Below are positions 41,430 to 52,349 of a stretch of DNA of 64,000 bases, piece by piece. Below the pieces are notes generated by a model. The model was not told the DNA's origin and made no database searches. It worked only from the letters and a program-made list of their open reading frames with translations. The position numbers and the translations under genes were made by a program. The stretch spans positions 54,390,943 to 54,454,942 of the forward strand of contig OZ010586.1 of the NCBI GenBank assembly GCA_963932145.1. Direction: 5' to 3'. Numbering within the stretch: the first letter of the stretch is position 1; every line of letters starts with the position of its first letter. The stretch comes from Acanthosepion lycidas (lineage: Eukaryota > Mollusca > Cephalopoda > Sepiida > Sepiidae).

Positions 41430-41691
41430 GGTTATGGTGGAACACACCTATTCTATAGTTAATAGACTCCCCCACCTATAATAAGTAGGAGTAGTAAGAG
41501 TAATGAGTCGGTGAGTTGGTCAGTCAGTCGATGTCTGACGACGGTCAAATACGAGAGTATCAGCAACCACGACCAGATTACTCTGCATTATACCAATATT
41601 ATATCAAGTTCCTAACGTTTTGTACGTTGAACCTATTTTAGGACCGACTTAGTACAAATACAAGCCTCCACTGCGAAATCACTCCACAACA
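41430..41691 (+). repeat. 3' LTR of the gypsy element
   Basis: 262 bp. The first base is G where the 5' LTR has T (GGTTATGG against TGTTATGG), so the terminal TG is mutated; the end CTCCACAACA is intact. It is longer than the 5' LTR because of two short indels. Confidence 0.9.
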
Positions 41692-42640
41692 GCAGGGAAA
41701 CCATGGAAGAGTCTATGAAGTGTTTCAGTATTGGGCCAAATCTGCTAGCCAGGAGATCAAACGTGATGTGGCTACCGAGCAAGAAGCCAAGCAGCTGGCT
41801 GGAAGTATACTAATGACCAAGACAGTGAGACTCCAGACTGAATATTTGGGGACATGTAGGACAAGGATCATGGTGCATGGTGTGCCCATGGACATTAGTG
41901 AAGACTGGATGGGGGCATTTTTTGCCAAATATGGGCAAGTGGACGAAGTCAGTCCTTAATCTGTAAATCTGGCATCAGCACTGGGGACATTGTTCTCCAA
42001 GTAACCATGACCCACCAGAGCTTTGGCAAGATCCCCAGTATGCTGGAAAAAAAGAATGCTGGTAGTGATGGAAGGCTGCTGACCCTTCTGATGGTTTTGT
42101 GGTGCCTTGTGGCATATGCCAAAAGCACAACCACAACTGATGACAACAACAACAACATCAGCAGCAGTAGCTTGTGACAAAGACTGAAAAAGCCCCCAAC
42201 AGTGTCTGGATAGAGGTAAAGATGGGATGGGAGATGACAAACCTATCCCTCTCCTCAACAGCAGGACGTGCCACCTCCAAAACAACATCAACCACCGCCA
42301 CAGGAGTGGCCTGAGGAAGTGCAGCAGCAACAACAGAAACCACTACAACAAGAGAAAGAACAAAAACAACATCAAAAGCAGCAACAGGAACAGCAACAGA
42401 AGCAGCAAAATCAGAAGCAACAAAAACAGCAACAACCACAACCCAAAAATGCAGCAACGACCTGAATCAGAGATAGAGATGGAGGAAATGCCTTTGCCTG
42501 ACTCTTCATCTTTTGAAGAGGACCAGGGAGGAGTTAGAGGAAGAGGAAGAATAGAAACTACTAGGGAAATCAGCAGAAAAACGTACTGGGCAAAGTAGGG
42601 CAAAGTAGGGCAAAGAGGTGCATGGACATGTTTTCTTGCC
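41692..42640 (+). pseudogene. Zinc-knuckle LINE ORF1 (Tx1/L1-like, second family), decayed
   Basis: The frame at 41720-41959 encodes QEIKRDVATEQEAKQLAGSI, then RTRIMVHGVPMDISEDWMG and FFAKYGQVDEVSP, an RRM-like ORF1 domain. After a stop it continues with the LQVTMTxxSFGxIPSML region and a degraded CCHC knuckle (FWWFCGALWHMPK). A Gln/Lys-rich simple repeat follows (42268-42460) and a charged tail. ORF1 proteins bind LINE RNA. The gypsy element inserted just upstream of its start (ATGGAAGAG at 41703). ORF2 begins at about 43290. Confidence 0.65.
42268..42465 (+). repeat. CAACAG/CAGAAG simple repeat inside LINE ORF1
   Basis: It encodes runs such as EVQQQQQKPLQQEKEQKQHQ. Compositionally biased with no fixed period. 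Confidence 0.8.
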
Positions 42641-43288
42641 CGATGCAAGGAGCCCTACCCACTTCACCTGCCTGAGCTTTGTCCTCCTATCCCTCCACCT
42701 CCTCCCCCAGTTCAATGACTACCCATCTCATTTATCTACTTCTTCCCCCAACCCCAACCTGCCAGAGAAAAGAAGAAAAAGAAAAAATATTTCTCCAGAC
42801 CGGAAACCATATGTAAAGTGATCAGAAAGGAACTAGAAAAGGACCTTTTCAACTATAAAAAAAGCTCTTTTAGGCTTTTTATTTAAAATGACTACAATAG
42901 ATGGAAAGTCAATAGAGGAACCCTGAAATTTCGCAAAGGCTCCAGGTTTTATCATTTGCATAAGGGACATGGGGTGGGGGGTACCTAAAGATATGGTACC
43001 ACCTTTTTGAAGCGAAGGACACGTTCTTGGAAATTCATGTATTTCAGTTGGGTATGTCTCGACTCAAAAACTTGCTAAATTTGGCTCAGGGAGGGTCCCC
43101 GTATTGCTCCATCTATGATGGTAAAACTAACATATCCTATAGACATTGGAGCTATTGTCCTGGATGAATGGATGATGTCATAGTTGGGTAGAGAGAGACT
43201 AGGACAATCCGTCGGGGTCCTTACCGCCACAGATTTCTGTCCTGTATATGAATAGGTTGACTCTTGTTCTTTATCTTATTTTAGACCT
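42641..43288. other. End of ORF1 and ORF1-ORF2 spacer of the decayed LINE
   Basis: Pro/Ser-rich coding remnants continue to about 42830 and then run into non-coding DNA with GGGAGGGTCCCCGTATTG and GGACAATCCGTCGGGG. No separate gene. Confidence 0.4.
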
Positions 43289-43371
43289 AAAGAATGTTTA
43301 TCAAGATAGTCAGCCTGAATGTGAGGGGCTTGAGGGATTGGAGTAAGGCTGCCAGCTTGCTTCATGACCTC
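43289..43371 (+). pseudogene. ORF2 start (endonuclease N-terminus) of the decayed LINE
   Basis: MFIKIVSLNVRGLRDWSKAA followed by SLLHDL is the N-terminal beta strand of an APE-type LINE endonuclease (SLNVRGLR, as in the array at 12.8 and 19.5 kb). The reading is cut at 43371 by an LTR-like segment. Confidence 0.7.
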
Positions 43372-43552
43372 TGTTGTGATTGTACACAGGGACAGGCAAG
43401 ATTCCAACGTAGGTAACACAGACAAACTTTATTTGCCATGTCTGTAAGAGAGATTGTAAAAGTGAAGCTGGCCTTCAGAATCACTTACAGACTCATAGCA
43501 GATCATTAACTCTGGTATAATTAGATGAGCTCTTCACTGTGGTGCCCATACA
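43372..43552 (-). repeat. LTR-like fragment interrupting the LINE ORF2
   Basis: The minus strand starts TGTATGGGCACCACAGTGAA and ends TGTACAATCACAACA, with an AATAAA signal about 60 bp from the end. This has LTR form (TG...CA, polyadenylation signal, CACAACA end). There is no second LTR and no clear target duplication, so it is tentative. Confidence 0.45.
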
Positions 43553-43559
43553 TTTTTTA

Positions 43560-43855
43560 ATTTAAGCACAGTGCTAGACTAGCATTGAGATCTCATCAAT
43601 TTACATTTGAGCTGGCTAGATGTAACCATAAATTCTATGCTAACAGTTTCTTTTTTCACATTTCTCACTTGTGGAATTCCTTTCTGGCTCCATGCTTTCC
43701 AGCCAACTTTAATCTGCAAAAATTTATATGCAATGTCAATTGCTATCTTCTATCCTGATTATTCTTTCTTCTTCCCATTCATTATTAATATTTCTGTTCA
43801 TAATTCTTCCACACCCAGTAACCCCCTTGCATGGGGGGATACTGATTAAAAGAAA
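43560..43855 (+). repeat. Jockey/CR1-like LINE 3' fragment
   Basis: The C-terminal coding remnant (FELARCNHKFYANSFF, then LWNSFLAPCFPANFNLQKFI) and the terminal CCCTTGCATGGGGGGATACT match the other copies. Frames are shifted. Confidence 0.75.
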
Positions 43856-43936
43856 AAATTATAAAATTCTGAATGAAAAACACAAAATAGCTACCAAGAG
43901 TGACAATCATCATATATGTCTGTCTGTCTCTCTCTC

Positions 43937-43939
<3 letters not shown>

Positions 43940-43990
<51 letters not shown>
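43940..43990. repeat. (TC)n(TA)n(TG)n microsatellite
   Basis: TCTCTC into a long TA run into TGTGTG. Confidence 0.95.
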
Positions 43991-43999
<9 letters not shown>

Positions 44000-44001
<2 letters not shown>

Positions 44002-46010
44002 CATTTTGTTAGAATTGATTATACAAAAAGAATATTGAAAATTGTAAAAAGAAATTGTCAAGTTTTATCTGTTTCTGAAGAAGCCGACAATGAATTAGAA
44101 GAATATTTTTTTGAATATCATTTATCACTATGAACAGGATTTCTTTTATTATAAAAAGATACTTTAATTGAAGCAATGATTAAGTACAAAGTTTGCATTG
44201 CCATTAAATTTTAATGTCATACAATATTGATTTGCTCCTTTCTTTGAACATTTTCAAAACACAAAACAATTAAATAAAAAAGTGATGAGATTTTCTGTAT
44301 GATTTACTTATTCTGTACTCAATCATAATATAAACAAACACAGAGTAATAAATTGATTAGACAAAAACAAAAATCATGTGAACTGCTTTCAGTTCTGGCC
44401 ATACTTACTGTAAAAATAATGAAAGTGATATCTAATTTTTAATTATTTTAAAACTTAATTTTTCACACTGTTTTATACTAGTATATAATATAAACAAATG
44501 TTAATTAATAGTCCAAACTTGGGCTTAAATTAATACTTGGGCTCATCCTGGGTGTGATGATAAACTACATCCAGAAGCAAGGTCTTTGATAAGGAGGTTC
44601 TGAAGAGCATGGGACAACGTCTTAATTGTTGTTGTTCCAAGGTCCACCCTGACCCAGCATGGTAGCACCTTTTAAGGTCCCAGGTATGTGCAAATAGTTA
44701 ACCCCTCAAACTGGGGTCAAAACACTATGAAAGTATAAAAACACATTTTTATAGTAAAAATACCAGCCACACATTTTCATAGTAAAAATAAATTACCAGC
44801 AATACATTTTTGTAAATGAAATTACTAATTTTCCCAAGAAAATTAAATTTCAATTAAATTAAATGACTCATAAGGAGTTGATATGCCACTAAACAAACAA
44901 ACAAATACTTGGGCTGAAAGGTTGGTTTTGCTATTCCCATTCATATACTAATTCCGAACTAAGTCTATGAATGATTAACTGAGTTTTCTTAAATGTTTTA
45001 TTCTGTTTTTATTTGGGTTGAAATCCAGGTTACTTCAATTGTACTTTTCTCTAAGTTGTGAAAAAAGAAACATTTTCTTTATGAAATCATTAAACTTTTC
45101 TGATAATGAAAAATACAGACAAAATATATTTGATTGCTTACAAAGTGCTCTTTTCTGTAACTGCAGTAAATATAATAAAAAAAACAACACAAGTGGATAC
45201 AGTCACATTCAATATTTGAAACAGCTTACAGACAATTATTTTTAAGATGCCACTTGATCAAACATTCACTACACGAAATGGTAAAAGTATTCCTTTACAT
45301 TATACTACAGCAGGTAGCAAAAGCATTTACCATTTCAAAAGACATATTTACTCTTAACAGGAGAGATTCTCAGTGTAACATCATTTACGTTGATGCAAAG
45401 AGGAAAGCGATTCTATTGTGCTGAGGATGAGGCCAGTGAGATATCAATTTGTAGTTCATATGTATCCCTTTCATCTGTTTTGCTAACATTCTTATAATCT
45501 TTATTAGAATTCTTTGAAAAGTGAATTTACAATACAAAATTGACTTAATTTCCTCACTTTGAGAAAGAACAAAGAAGGAGTCTCTGATTGTGCTCAGATT
45601 CTTGTGAAATAAGATTTACACTGCTAAAGGAACTAACAGGGCAAGGTCAATAAGATCAATTTTATTGAATAATTTAAATTTATTATAATATTTGGAATTA
45701 TTAAGTAATTTACTTCTGCTATCAAAAAATAACATATAAGATATTTTACGTTGCACTCATAAAATATTGAAAATTTGTTGTACAGCATTTTCTTATTTAT
45801 GTTGCTGAAATACTAAACCAATTAATTAACATTCAGCACTTAATTATAAAGTTTTATTCATCAAGTTTAACATAACATAAAACTTTTATCACCAGAAGAC
45901 TTCCCTACATACAGATGGGTATTCACTGATCTCTATAGTGTAAACACTTTTAATGCTACACACACTATATATATGATGATGACATAACTATTTAATAGTA
46001 AAATACGTCT
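44000..46010. other. AT-rich DNA without a recognised gene
   Basis: The only feature of note is the motif TCCTGGGTGTGATGATAAAC (44546 onward), shared in inverse orientation with the duplicated 28-bp motif at 59499-59556. It is probably a fragment of a dispersed repeat spanning roughly 44530-44720. Confidence 0.4.
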
Positions 46011-46014
46011 GACA

Positions 46015-46898
46015 AAGTAAAACAGGCAGCTGATTTCAAAAACAACCTCCAGTCATTTGTTATCTGGGGCAAGAAAAGGCTTGTAAATTTTAACACCTCA
46101 AAAATGAAACCGGTATCTTTAAATTACCATAGAGAACATTTTTTGAATTCTGTCAGCATGGCTGATGTTAACCTCTGGGAAAGCAATTCATTGTGCCTTT
46201 TTGGTCTCATATTTCCTGCTAACATCAAGTGGAGTGATTATAGTGAATCAATTGCCAGGTCTGCTGCTAGGAAAGTTGGTTCACTGTGTCATGCCAGACA
46301 ATTTTTCTTACCAGAATCCATCTTGCACATTTATAAATCTACTGTTCAACTATACATTGAATATTGCTTCCATATCTGGTTTGGTGTGCCTACTATATAT
46401 TTTGAGATTCTCAACAAAATCCAAAGGAGAGTCTGCAATGTTATTAGTCCTGAGCTGGCATCTCAACTTCAGTCACTTTCCCACCACTGTGACATGGCTT
46501 TCCTCTGCCTCTTCTATAAATATTTTCATGACAGCTGTTCTAATGTATTCTCTTCCTTAGCACCTCAACCACATGAATGTAAGTCTACTACTAGATCGGC
46601 AACTAGGTCTCATCATTTTACTGTTGAATTAGCAAAATGTAACCGTAAGTTCCAATCTTATAGTTTATTTTCTTGCACTTCTTGTCTTCCGAACTCCCTT
46701 CTGCTTTTTTGCTTCTTTGCCACCTACACTCTTCAAAAATTTAAATGTTATGTCAATCGCATTCTTTTGCCTTCTTGAAGCTTGTTCTTTTATTGTCTTT
46801 TTTCCTCACTAAAGTCTTCTCATTCTATTTCACTCTCAGTAAACTCTTGCATCTTAGTGGCATTATTGCCTTGATTAGAGCGAAATGATTAAAAAAAA
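46015..46898 (+). pseudogene. Jockey/CR1-like LINE C-terminal domain, nearly intact frame, with 3' tail
   Basis: The frame 46104-46778 (224 codons) is the post-RT part of ORF2: SVSMADVNLWESNSLCLFGL, PANIKWSDYSESIARSAARK, VGSLCHARQFF, ESILHIYKSTVQLYIEYCFH, SHHCDMAFLCLFYKYFHDSC and the end TLQKFKCYVNRILLP. It is open to the natural stop, and the non-coding tail ends TTAGTGGCATTATTGCCTTG, then GCGAAATGATTAAAAAA. It is 5'-truncated, without RT catalytic motifs. It is the best-preserved C-terminus of the family in this window. Confidence 0.85.
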
Positions 46899-47039
46899 TA
46901 CATTAGTTTCTAAAGTGTGTTATATTTATATATATTTTATTTATTTTCTATGGCTTATCAACCCTTTGCAGGTTATTTAAAGTTAGAAAATATTTTTAGA
47001 TTGTAAGAATTTTTTTTGAGATAATAATGGTTTAGTGAT

Positions 47040-47195
47040 ATTAATTAACCCATAACTGGTTGGGGAGAGGGGCTGGATTCATAACTTTTCCAAGGCTATT
47101 TGTGCATGAGTGAATATAATGAACCCAAACAGGAATTGGAACTCAGCTCTCCGACTAACTAGCCATTATCCATGACACCACATGGTTTTCCCAAG
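47040..47195 (-). repeat. tRNA-derived SINE, partial
   Basis: The minus strand reads GTGTCATGGATAATGGCTAG (A-box-like), then GAGCTGAGTTCCAATTCCTG (B-box-like), then CCTTGGAAAAGTTATGAATCC. That last word corresponds to CCCTTGGGAAAGGTGTGAATCC in the SINE at 47444, so both belong to related families. Confidence 0.6.
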
Positions 47196-47352
47196 CAGTC
47201 ACCCATCTAGGTAGTGACAAGGTTTGATGTTGCTTAATATTGATGACTATACAGGAACCGATGTTTCAACTTGATGTGGTCATAAACCCATATATTTTAT
47301 AGCTTTACAGTGTGCTATTTGTACAGGGTAAAAATGTTCAGTATGAAGGACA

Positions 47353-47443
<91 letters not shown>
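47353..47443. repeat. Long (TA)n microsatellite
   Basis: About 90 bp of pure TA; it directly adjoins the SINE. Confidence 0.95.
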
Positions 47444-47446
<3 letters not shown>

Positions 47447-47857
47447 TGAGGGGGCATGGTAGAGTAATGGATAGCAGCTTGAATTGAAGAATCAGAGTGC
47501 TGAGTTCGAATTCTAGTCAAATCCATTACATTCACATGTGCTAATACCCTTGGGAAAGGTGTGAATCCTCTTCTTCTCCCTCCAGCTATTGGTAAATAGC
47601 AGGACAGACTGGGTTCTATAGCCTTGGATGGCAACTGGTCTAGGAGAAGGACAACTCTGAAAACCTGCAGAGGGTCGTTTGGGGACCTTGTGGCATGTAG
47701 TGCACCAGGTCTCTGTATTCGGCCCTTCAAAAAGTGTGGATGATCCTGCACAAAACCTTCACCACTATAATCAATTCTCATGTGCTGTTGTCGGGCTGTC
47801 GGTTTCCTGGGAACTGATCTGCTTGACCCTCATACATCGAATTCGACGGGAGAGTCG
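47444..47857 (+). repeat. tRNA-derived SINE between two (TA)n tracts
   Basis: GGGGCATGGTAGAGTAATGG carries the A-box region and GAGTTCGAATTCT (about 47502) the B-box, at tRNA spacing. A tRNA-unrelated body of about 330 bp follows (CCCTTGGGAAAGGTGTGAAT, CTTGGATGGCAACTGGTCTA, CCTTGTGGCATGTAGTGCAC). (TA)n lies on both sides (47353-47443 and 47860-47878), so it either inserted into a TA tract or duplicated one. tRNA-derived SINEs are abundant in cephalopods. Confidence 0.75.
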
Positions 47858-47879
47858 AGTATATATATATATATATATG

Positions 47880-48860
47880 CAGTGTGGACACAGGATAATA
47901 AATGGTTTGATAAATGTGTCTGTGCATGAAACAGACTGTTGCCATTCAGTTTTCATACTTATGTCAACATTGCTTATAATCATAGTAATAATAATAAAAT
48001 AGTTTTTGGCTAAAAAACTGTTGACCAGTATATTACTGGAGGATAATGCTTTTGAGGCATGCAGATTCTGTAAATAAAGTTGTCAAAGTTCAAACATTAA
48101 TTTTCTGGAACCAACAATAAATCCCTTCTTCAAGGGCAAGATAAATGATTTGAATTTATTGGCAGATATTATAATTAGTTATTACATTGTAAATAGTATG
48201 AAAAATGAAAATATATGCATATAAACAATGCAGATAATGTAACATACTTTAGACAAAACCAATACTTTAAATTAAACAAATAAGATAACCAACATCAAAA
48301 AACAAAATTAAAATGAAAAAAGAAAAATTCTAAATAAATTAAATAAATATTAAACTAATTAGCAAACTACAAATAAACACAAGTAAATAAAATAATAATA
48401 TTTAACAACAAATAATTAAATAATCAATAAAAAATGGGTAAAAAATTAAACAATGTGATAAAATAGTTAAAAGTAAGCACATTTGGACCTATAATTATTT
48501 GTAGTCAAGAGCCACAAGAAAAATTTGAAATCTAACCATTACCACCTCCCCAATAACCATTAGGATAATACAATAGACCTTGCTACCCATAATGCACCAT
48601 TGACCAGCATATATAGTTGAGACAAAACACACGGCCTGAAGATTGTGTTCACACCTAAAACAGACTGTTGCAACTCAGTGTTGGCCACATCATCCACTTA
48701 CAGACACATGCACACACACACACACATTATAAATGCAGGAATTTTTAAGAAATTCATTTTTATCAATGCTACTAACCCAAAACTTGTGCTGAATATACTA
48801 AATATTTACAACATACTCTGTATATGGAGAGATAAAGAAATGTCTACTTGCATATAATTT
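47880..48860. other. AT-rich DNA without a recognised gene
   Basis: A-rich between 48160 and 48480; a (CA)n tract near 48700-48726. No gene. Confidence 0.45.
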
Positions 48861-48864
48861 TCTT

Positions 48865-49100
48865 GATGAACACAACAGAAAGTAACTTGCGAAAGATTTG
48901 GACACATTTCAATATATTAATATTTAATATTTAATGGCATATCCATTATTTGATATGACAGCTGTCAGACATTTGGAATAACTTGTAGTAAGCTTTCTCA
49001 CAGAAATTGACACCAATTTTATCCAACTCCTGTTGACAAACCCACCTTAAGTTTTTGGGATTTCGCTGATGTACTCAATGTTTATGTAACTTTCACAGAT
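48865..49100 (-). mobile_element. Possible Tc1-like transposon 3' end
   Basis: The minus-strand reading resembles the last codons of a Tc1 transposase, followed by a terminal-repeat-like word (TGTCCAAATCTTTCGCAAGT). Conservation is weak and no catalytic motif is present. Confidence 0.4.
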
Positions 49101-50065
49101 TTTCTATAATACTTAGATGAAGCAACTGACATGATCACTCTAAAGCCTTTATTTTCTTCACTTAGAATCACCTTCTTGTTTTTACTGCTGCATGCTAGGG
49201 ATTGTCATATTACTTTGAGAAATTTCACAAGTGCTAGCATGATCTTTTGCAGTATTTGCAATGCAAAGGACTATCCTGTATTGCTTCAAGGATATATAAC
49301 ACACCCATATCACTAGAGGAGAAACAATTACAAATCATTATACTTCCACCAACTACTCAATCTCTCTGCCAATTAGTAAACTTACCTACTTGTTTCCCTA
49401 ATAACTGATCAACATGCCTCCTTACTCAATTTGTTTCCTTACTTCTCCTGATGCTTATCATGCATTGATCCTCTTCACTCTTAACAATTTGGTTTAGATT
49501 TGTAGTTTCTGTTGATATTTCCCTTGATTCATCTATCAAGCATGAAACCCCTTATTCACATGACTTCTTTTTGTTACTGGCATAACAACTGACATTCCTT
49601 TTATTATATTCTTCCCTAGCTAAGTGCTTTAAAGTACACTGGATCAGATAGTGGTTTCTCCTATGAAGGAGGATGCATTTTCTTTTGATAGGTTTTCTCA
49701 AGTGCACAGACTGGTAGATGTAAAAAACGCTATAAAAAAAACCCAAAACAAAATGGAAAATTCTACCCAAATACAGTCATCCACTAAAAATATTTTGGAT
49801 TAAAAATAAAAATCCATTAACTCTTTCCAAATTACTTTGTATATGTTTTAATGAGATGTGCTTTAAAGCCAATAGAATCTATAGCTTGTGGTTAGAATCA
49901 GATAGTGGTTCCCCCTCTGAAATCATTGCTAGAGGGAACATTTCTTTTGTAACTTTACTTGAATGTGAAGAGGATGGTATACAAAATAAACACTGTTTAA
50001 AAAAAAGGTGGGGATATTGTACTCAAATACAGGTATCCATTAAAAATGACATTTGAACTGATAAA
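49101..50065. other. AT-rich DNA without a recognised gene
   Basis: A local duplication is visible: the block around 49621-49800 (GATAGTGGTTTCTCCTATGA, then AAATACAGTCATCCACTAAAAA) recurs inverted in no way but directly at 49890-50050 (GATAGTGGTTCCCCCTCTGA, then AAATACAGGTATCCATTAAAAA). Confidence 0.45.
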
Positions 50066-50066
50066 A

Positions 50067-50097
<31 letters not shown>

Positions 50098-50104
50098 TGT
50101 ATGG
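50066..50104. repeat. (TATG)n microsatellite
   Basis: About nine tandem TATG units. Confidence 0.95.
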
Positions 50105-50109
50105 AAGAA

Positions 50110-52345
50110 AGTAGGAACAAACTATAAATGCCTCTGTGTTTAGTCTGTTCACAGGATTGGAGAATCAACAATAACATTTCTTTCTTGCCATCTCAACACA
50201 TCAACTGGGGTATTTTATCAACAACTAATTTATAACTCAAAATATCTGCTTCTTTTATGAACTTTGTTACTTTACATGATGACAGATCAGGTAAATCATT
50301 AATTTCCTTTTTATAATGCTTTTTTTGTTCATAAGTGACTCCAAAAACACATGACTTCATAGCATAGATTTTCTCATTGACCTAATTTTGCAATTTTAAA
50401 ATTGCAACATTGAAAATCTTTGAGAAAATGATTTCCTTAAATCAACATAATTTTAGGTTGTTGGTTGTTTAAGAAAACAACTTTTAGCCAGGAACACTTT
50501 TTCCTTGAAATCAATTACCTGTCAAAGCCTACGCTTGTTCTGAGCAGTGTGTAGGTTTGCCCATTATATTCAATCTTATGGGATTTCCTAAAGCTAAATT
50601 CAAATTCAATCTCCTGAAAATCTGAAATGCAACTTCATTTATTGAACGTAATTAACCTTTTTAATTAGTTCTTTTCCTCTGTTACCTTTTGTCACATTAT
50701 AAATGAAACCCTTTTTCATTCTTTTCCTTGACTTTATGCCACTGAACCAGGTCCAGTGATATCTAACTGCTAAAAACTGACCACTATCAAGCCACTCCAG
50801 TATTCAACTCATTCCTTAGAAATGGGAACAGTAGATAATTCTTCATCTCAAAAATTCAGATGAAAAAAAAATCACATTATTGAAAGTACTCTGATGCTAT
50901 GTTGTAATTCAGCTATAAAAATATTTTTCTTTACTTCTTTTGGCCATGCACCAACATTCAGATTAATTAGCAAAAAGAATAATTCTGGTGTTGATTTCTT
51001 TCATTTTTGGTAGAATTTTTCAATATTTTGAACTTTTTGGAACTGCTGATCAGACAAAGGATGTTGCATGGAGTGAAACAAATGATTTAAGATTATATGT
51101 TTAAGGAATTATAGAGTAATTGGCCATCTTTAAGTGTAATTGGCAAAACCAAATGGAATTAACAAAGTTTCCAATAAACAATAAGAAAAGAAAAAGAATA
51201 GGTCCAAATAATACTAAGCAGACAAAAGTAGGCAAAGCAGCAGTAATAAGGTAAAAAGTTCACAAAGAATAGTGTTAACATGCAAAAGAGATACAGTCAA
51301 GTGATTGTAGCATTCTGACTTCAAGATGAAGTGGTCCATTTTATTGGTTAGGAAGAAATCTCAGCATGCATCTCTATGACTCATCTATAATTTGGGAGAG
51401 GGGTATTTTTTTGCAGTCACACCTACCAAGATTGGGACCAAGAATATTCTATATGTGGAAGAATTTTCCATCCCAAATCCATGTGCATCTGCTATGCTGC
51501 ACTTGCAATATGATGATGTGCATTGTCATGCTATAAAATAACTGACTGACTTCTTTACCTGAAAAATATATTTTCTTTTCCAATATATCATTAAAAAGAA
51601 AGAAAAAAACAATTGCACACTATAGCATTGCCCATAAATAGTTTGTACGGATTTCAGGAATTTCTAACCAAGAACACATTTTAAATTACACCCAACACAT
51701 AGAAGAACTGTTCTCCTACTTATATCTGGAGTGAAAATCTGACCCAAATCTAAACACAATTTTCTTCTTTTTTTTCTTTCAATTTATTCATTGCCAATGA
51801 CTATTTTGTTAAAAAATGACGTTTTTTATGTTGATTAAGACAAAATAAAGTTTTTTTTTAAACACTCACCAATGTCCTTTTTTAAAAGTTCATCAGGAAC
51901 CTATTTATCTGGTTTCTGAAATTTCCCTAAGGATTGTAAATAGTGTATTAATTGAATGTATAAGCAATGAAGAGTGGAGTTCAAAGACACTTGTAAGATT
52001 TTCTTAATATTCTTCAAAAGATACTGCTGCCAACTTTTGTATCAATCTAATAAATGAATCTGTTTACTTGAAAATGAATGCCTAACACTAGAGGCATTTG
52101 TTTTTTATAAAGAAATTTTCTTGTTTTAACTGAAGATGTAGAGCAAAAAGTTTAATCAATAATTAAAAAATATAAAAAGGCAGACAATGATTTCAGGATT
52201 ATTTAAGTATATCTAAATTCCTCTTTTTATTAAATCTCATGAAAATCACATCAAATCTAAGAACACAAAAATTTAGATGGAATAAGAGCATGTTTAATTA
52301 TAAATCTACTCAAGAATTAACCGTAGAGGTTTTCAGATCTTTTTG
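50110..52345. other. AT-rich DNA without a recognised gene
   Basis: No open frame with a domain and no repeat family recognised. Confidence 0.45.
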
Positions 52346-52349
52346 TTTT

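Larger units (their letters stand above)
38450..41691 (+). mobile_element. Ty3/gypsy element with both LTRs and perfect 5-bp target duplication
   Basis: 3242 bp between two copies of GCAGG (38445-38449 and 41692-41696). Order: 5' LTR, leader with tandem repeats (38683-39060), gag pieces (39258-40170), protease (about 40225-40480), an RT N-terminal stub fused to the integrase C-terminal part (40595-41341), a purine-rich tract (GGAGGTAGGG) and 3' LTR. Most of RT, all of RNase H and the integrase catalytic core are deleted. Confidence 0.93.

Noticed and set aside
42227-42598. Gln/Asn/Arg-rich frames as an independent gene
   Set aside because: They fall inside the degraded LINE ORF1 and follow from a CAA/CAG/AAG simple repeat read in different frames.
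47338-47781. 147-codon minus-strand frame as a gene
   Set aside because: It is the antisense of the SINE followed by a run of Ile-Tyr from the (TA)n microsatellite.
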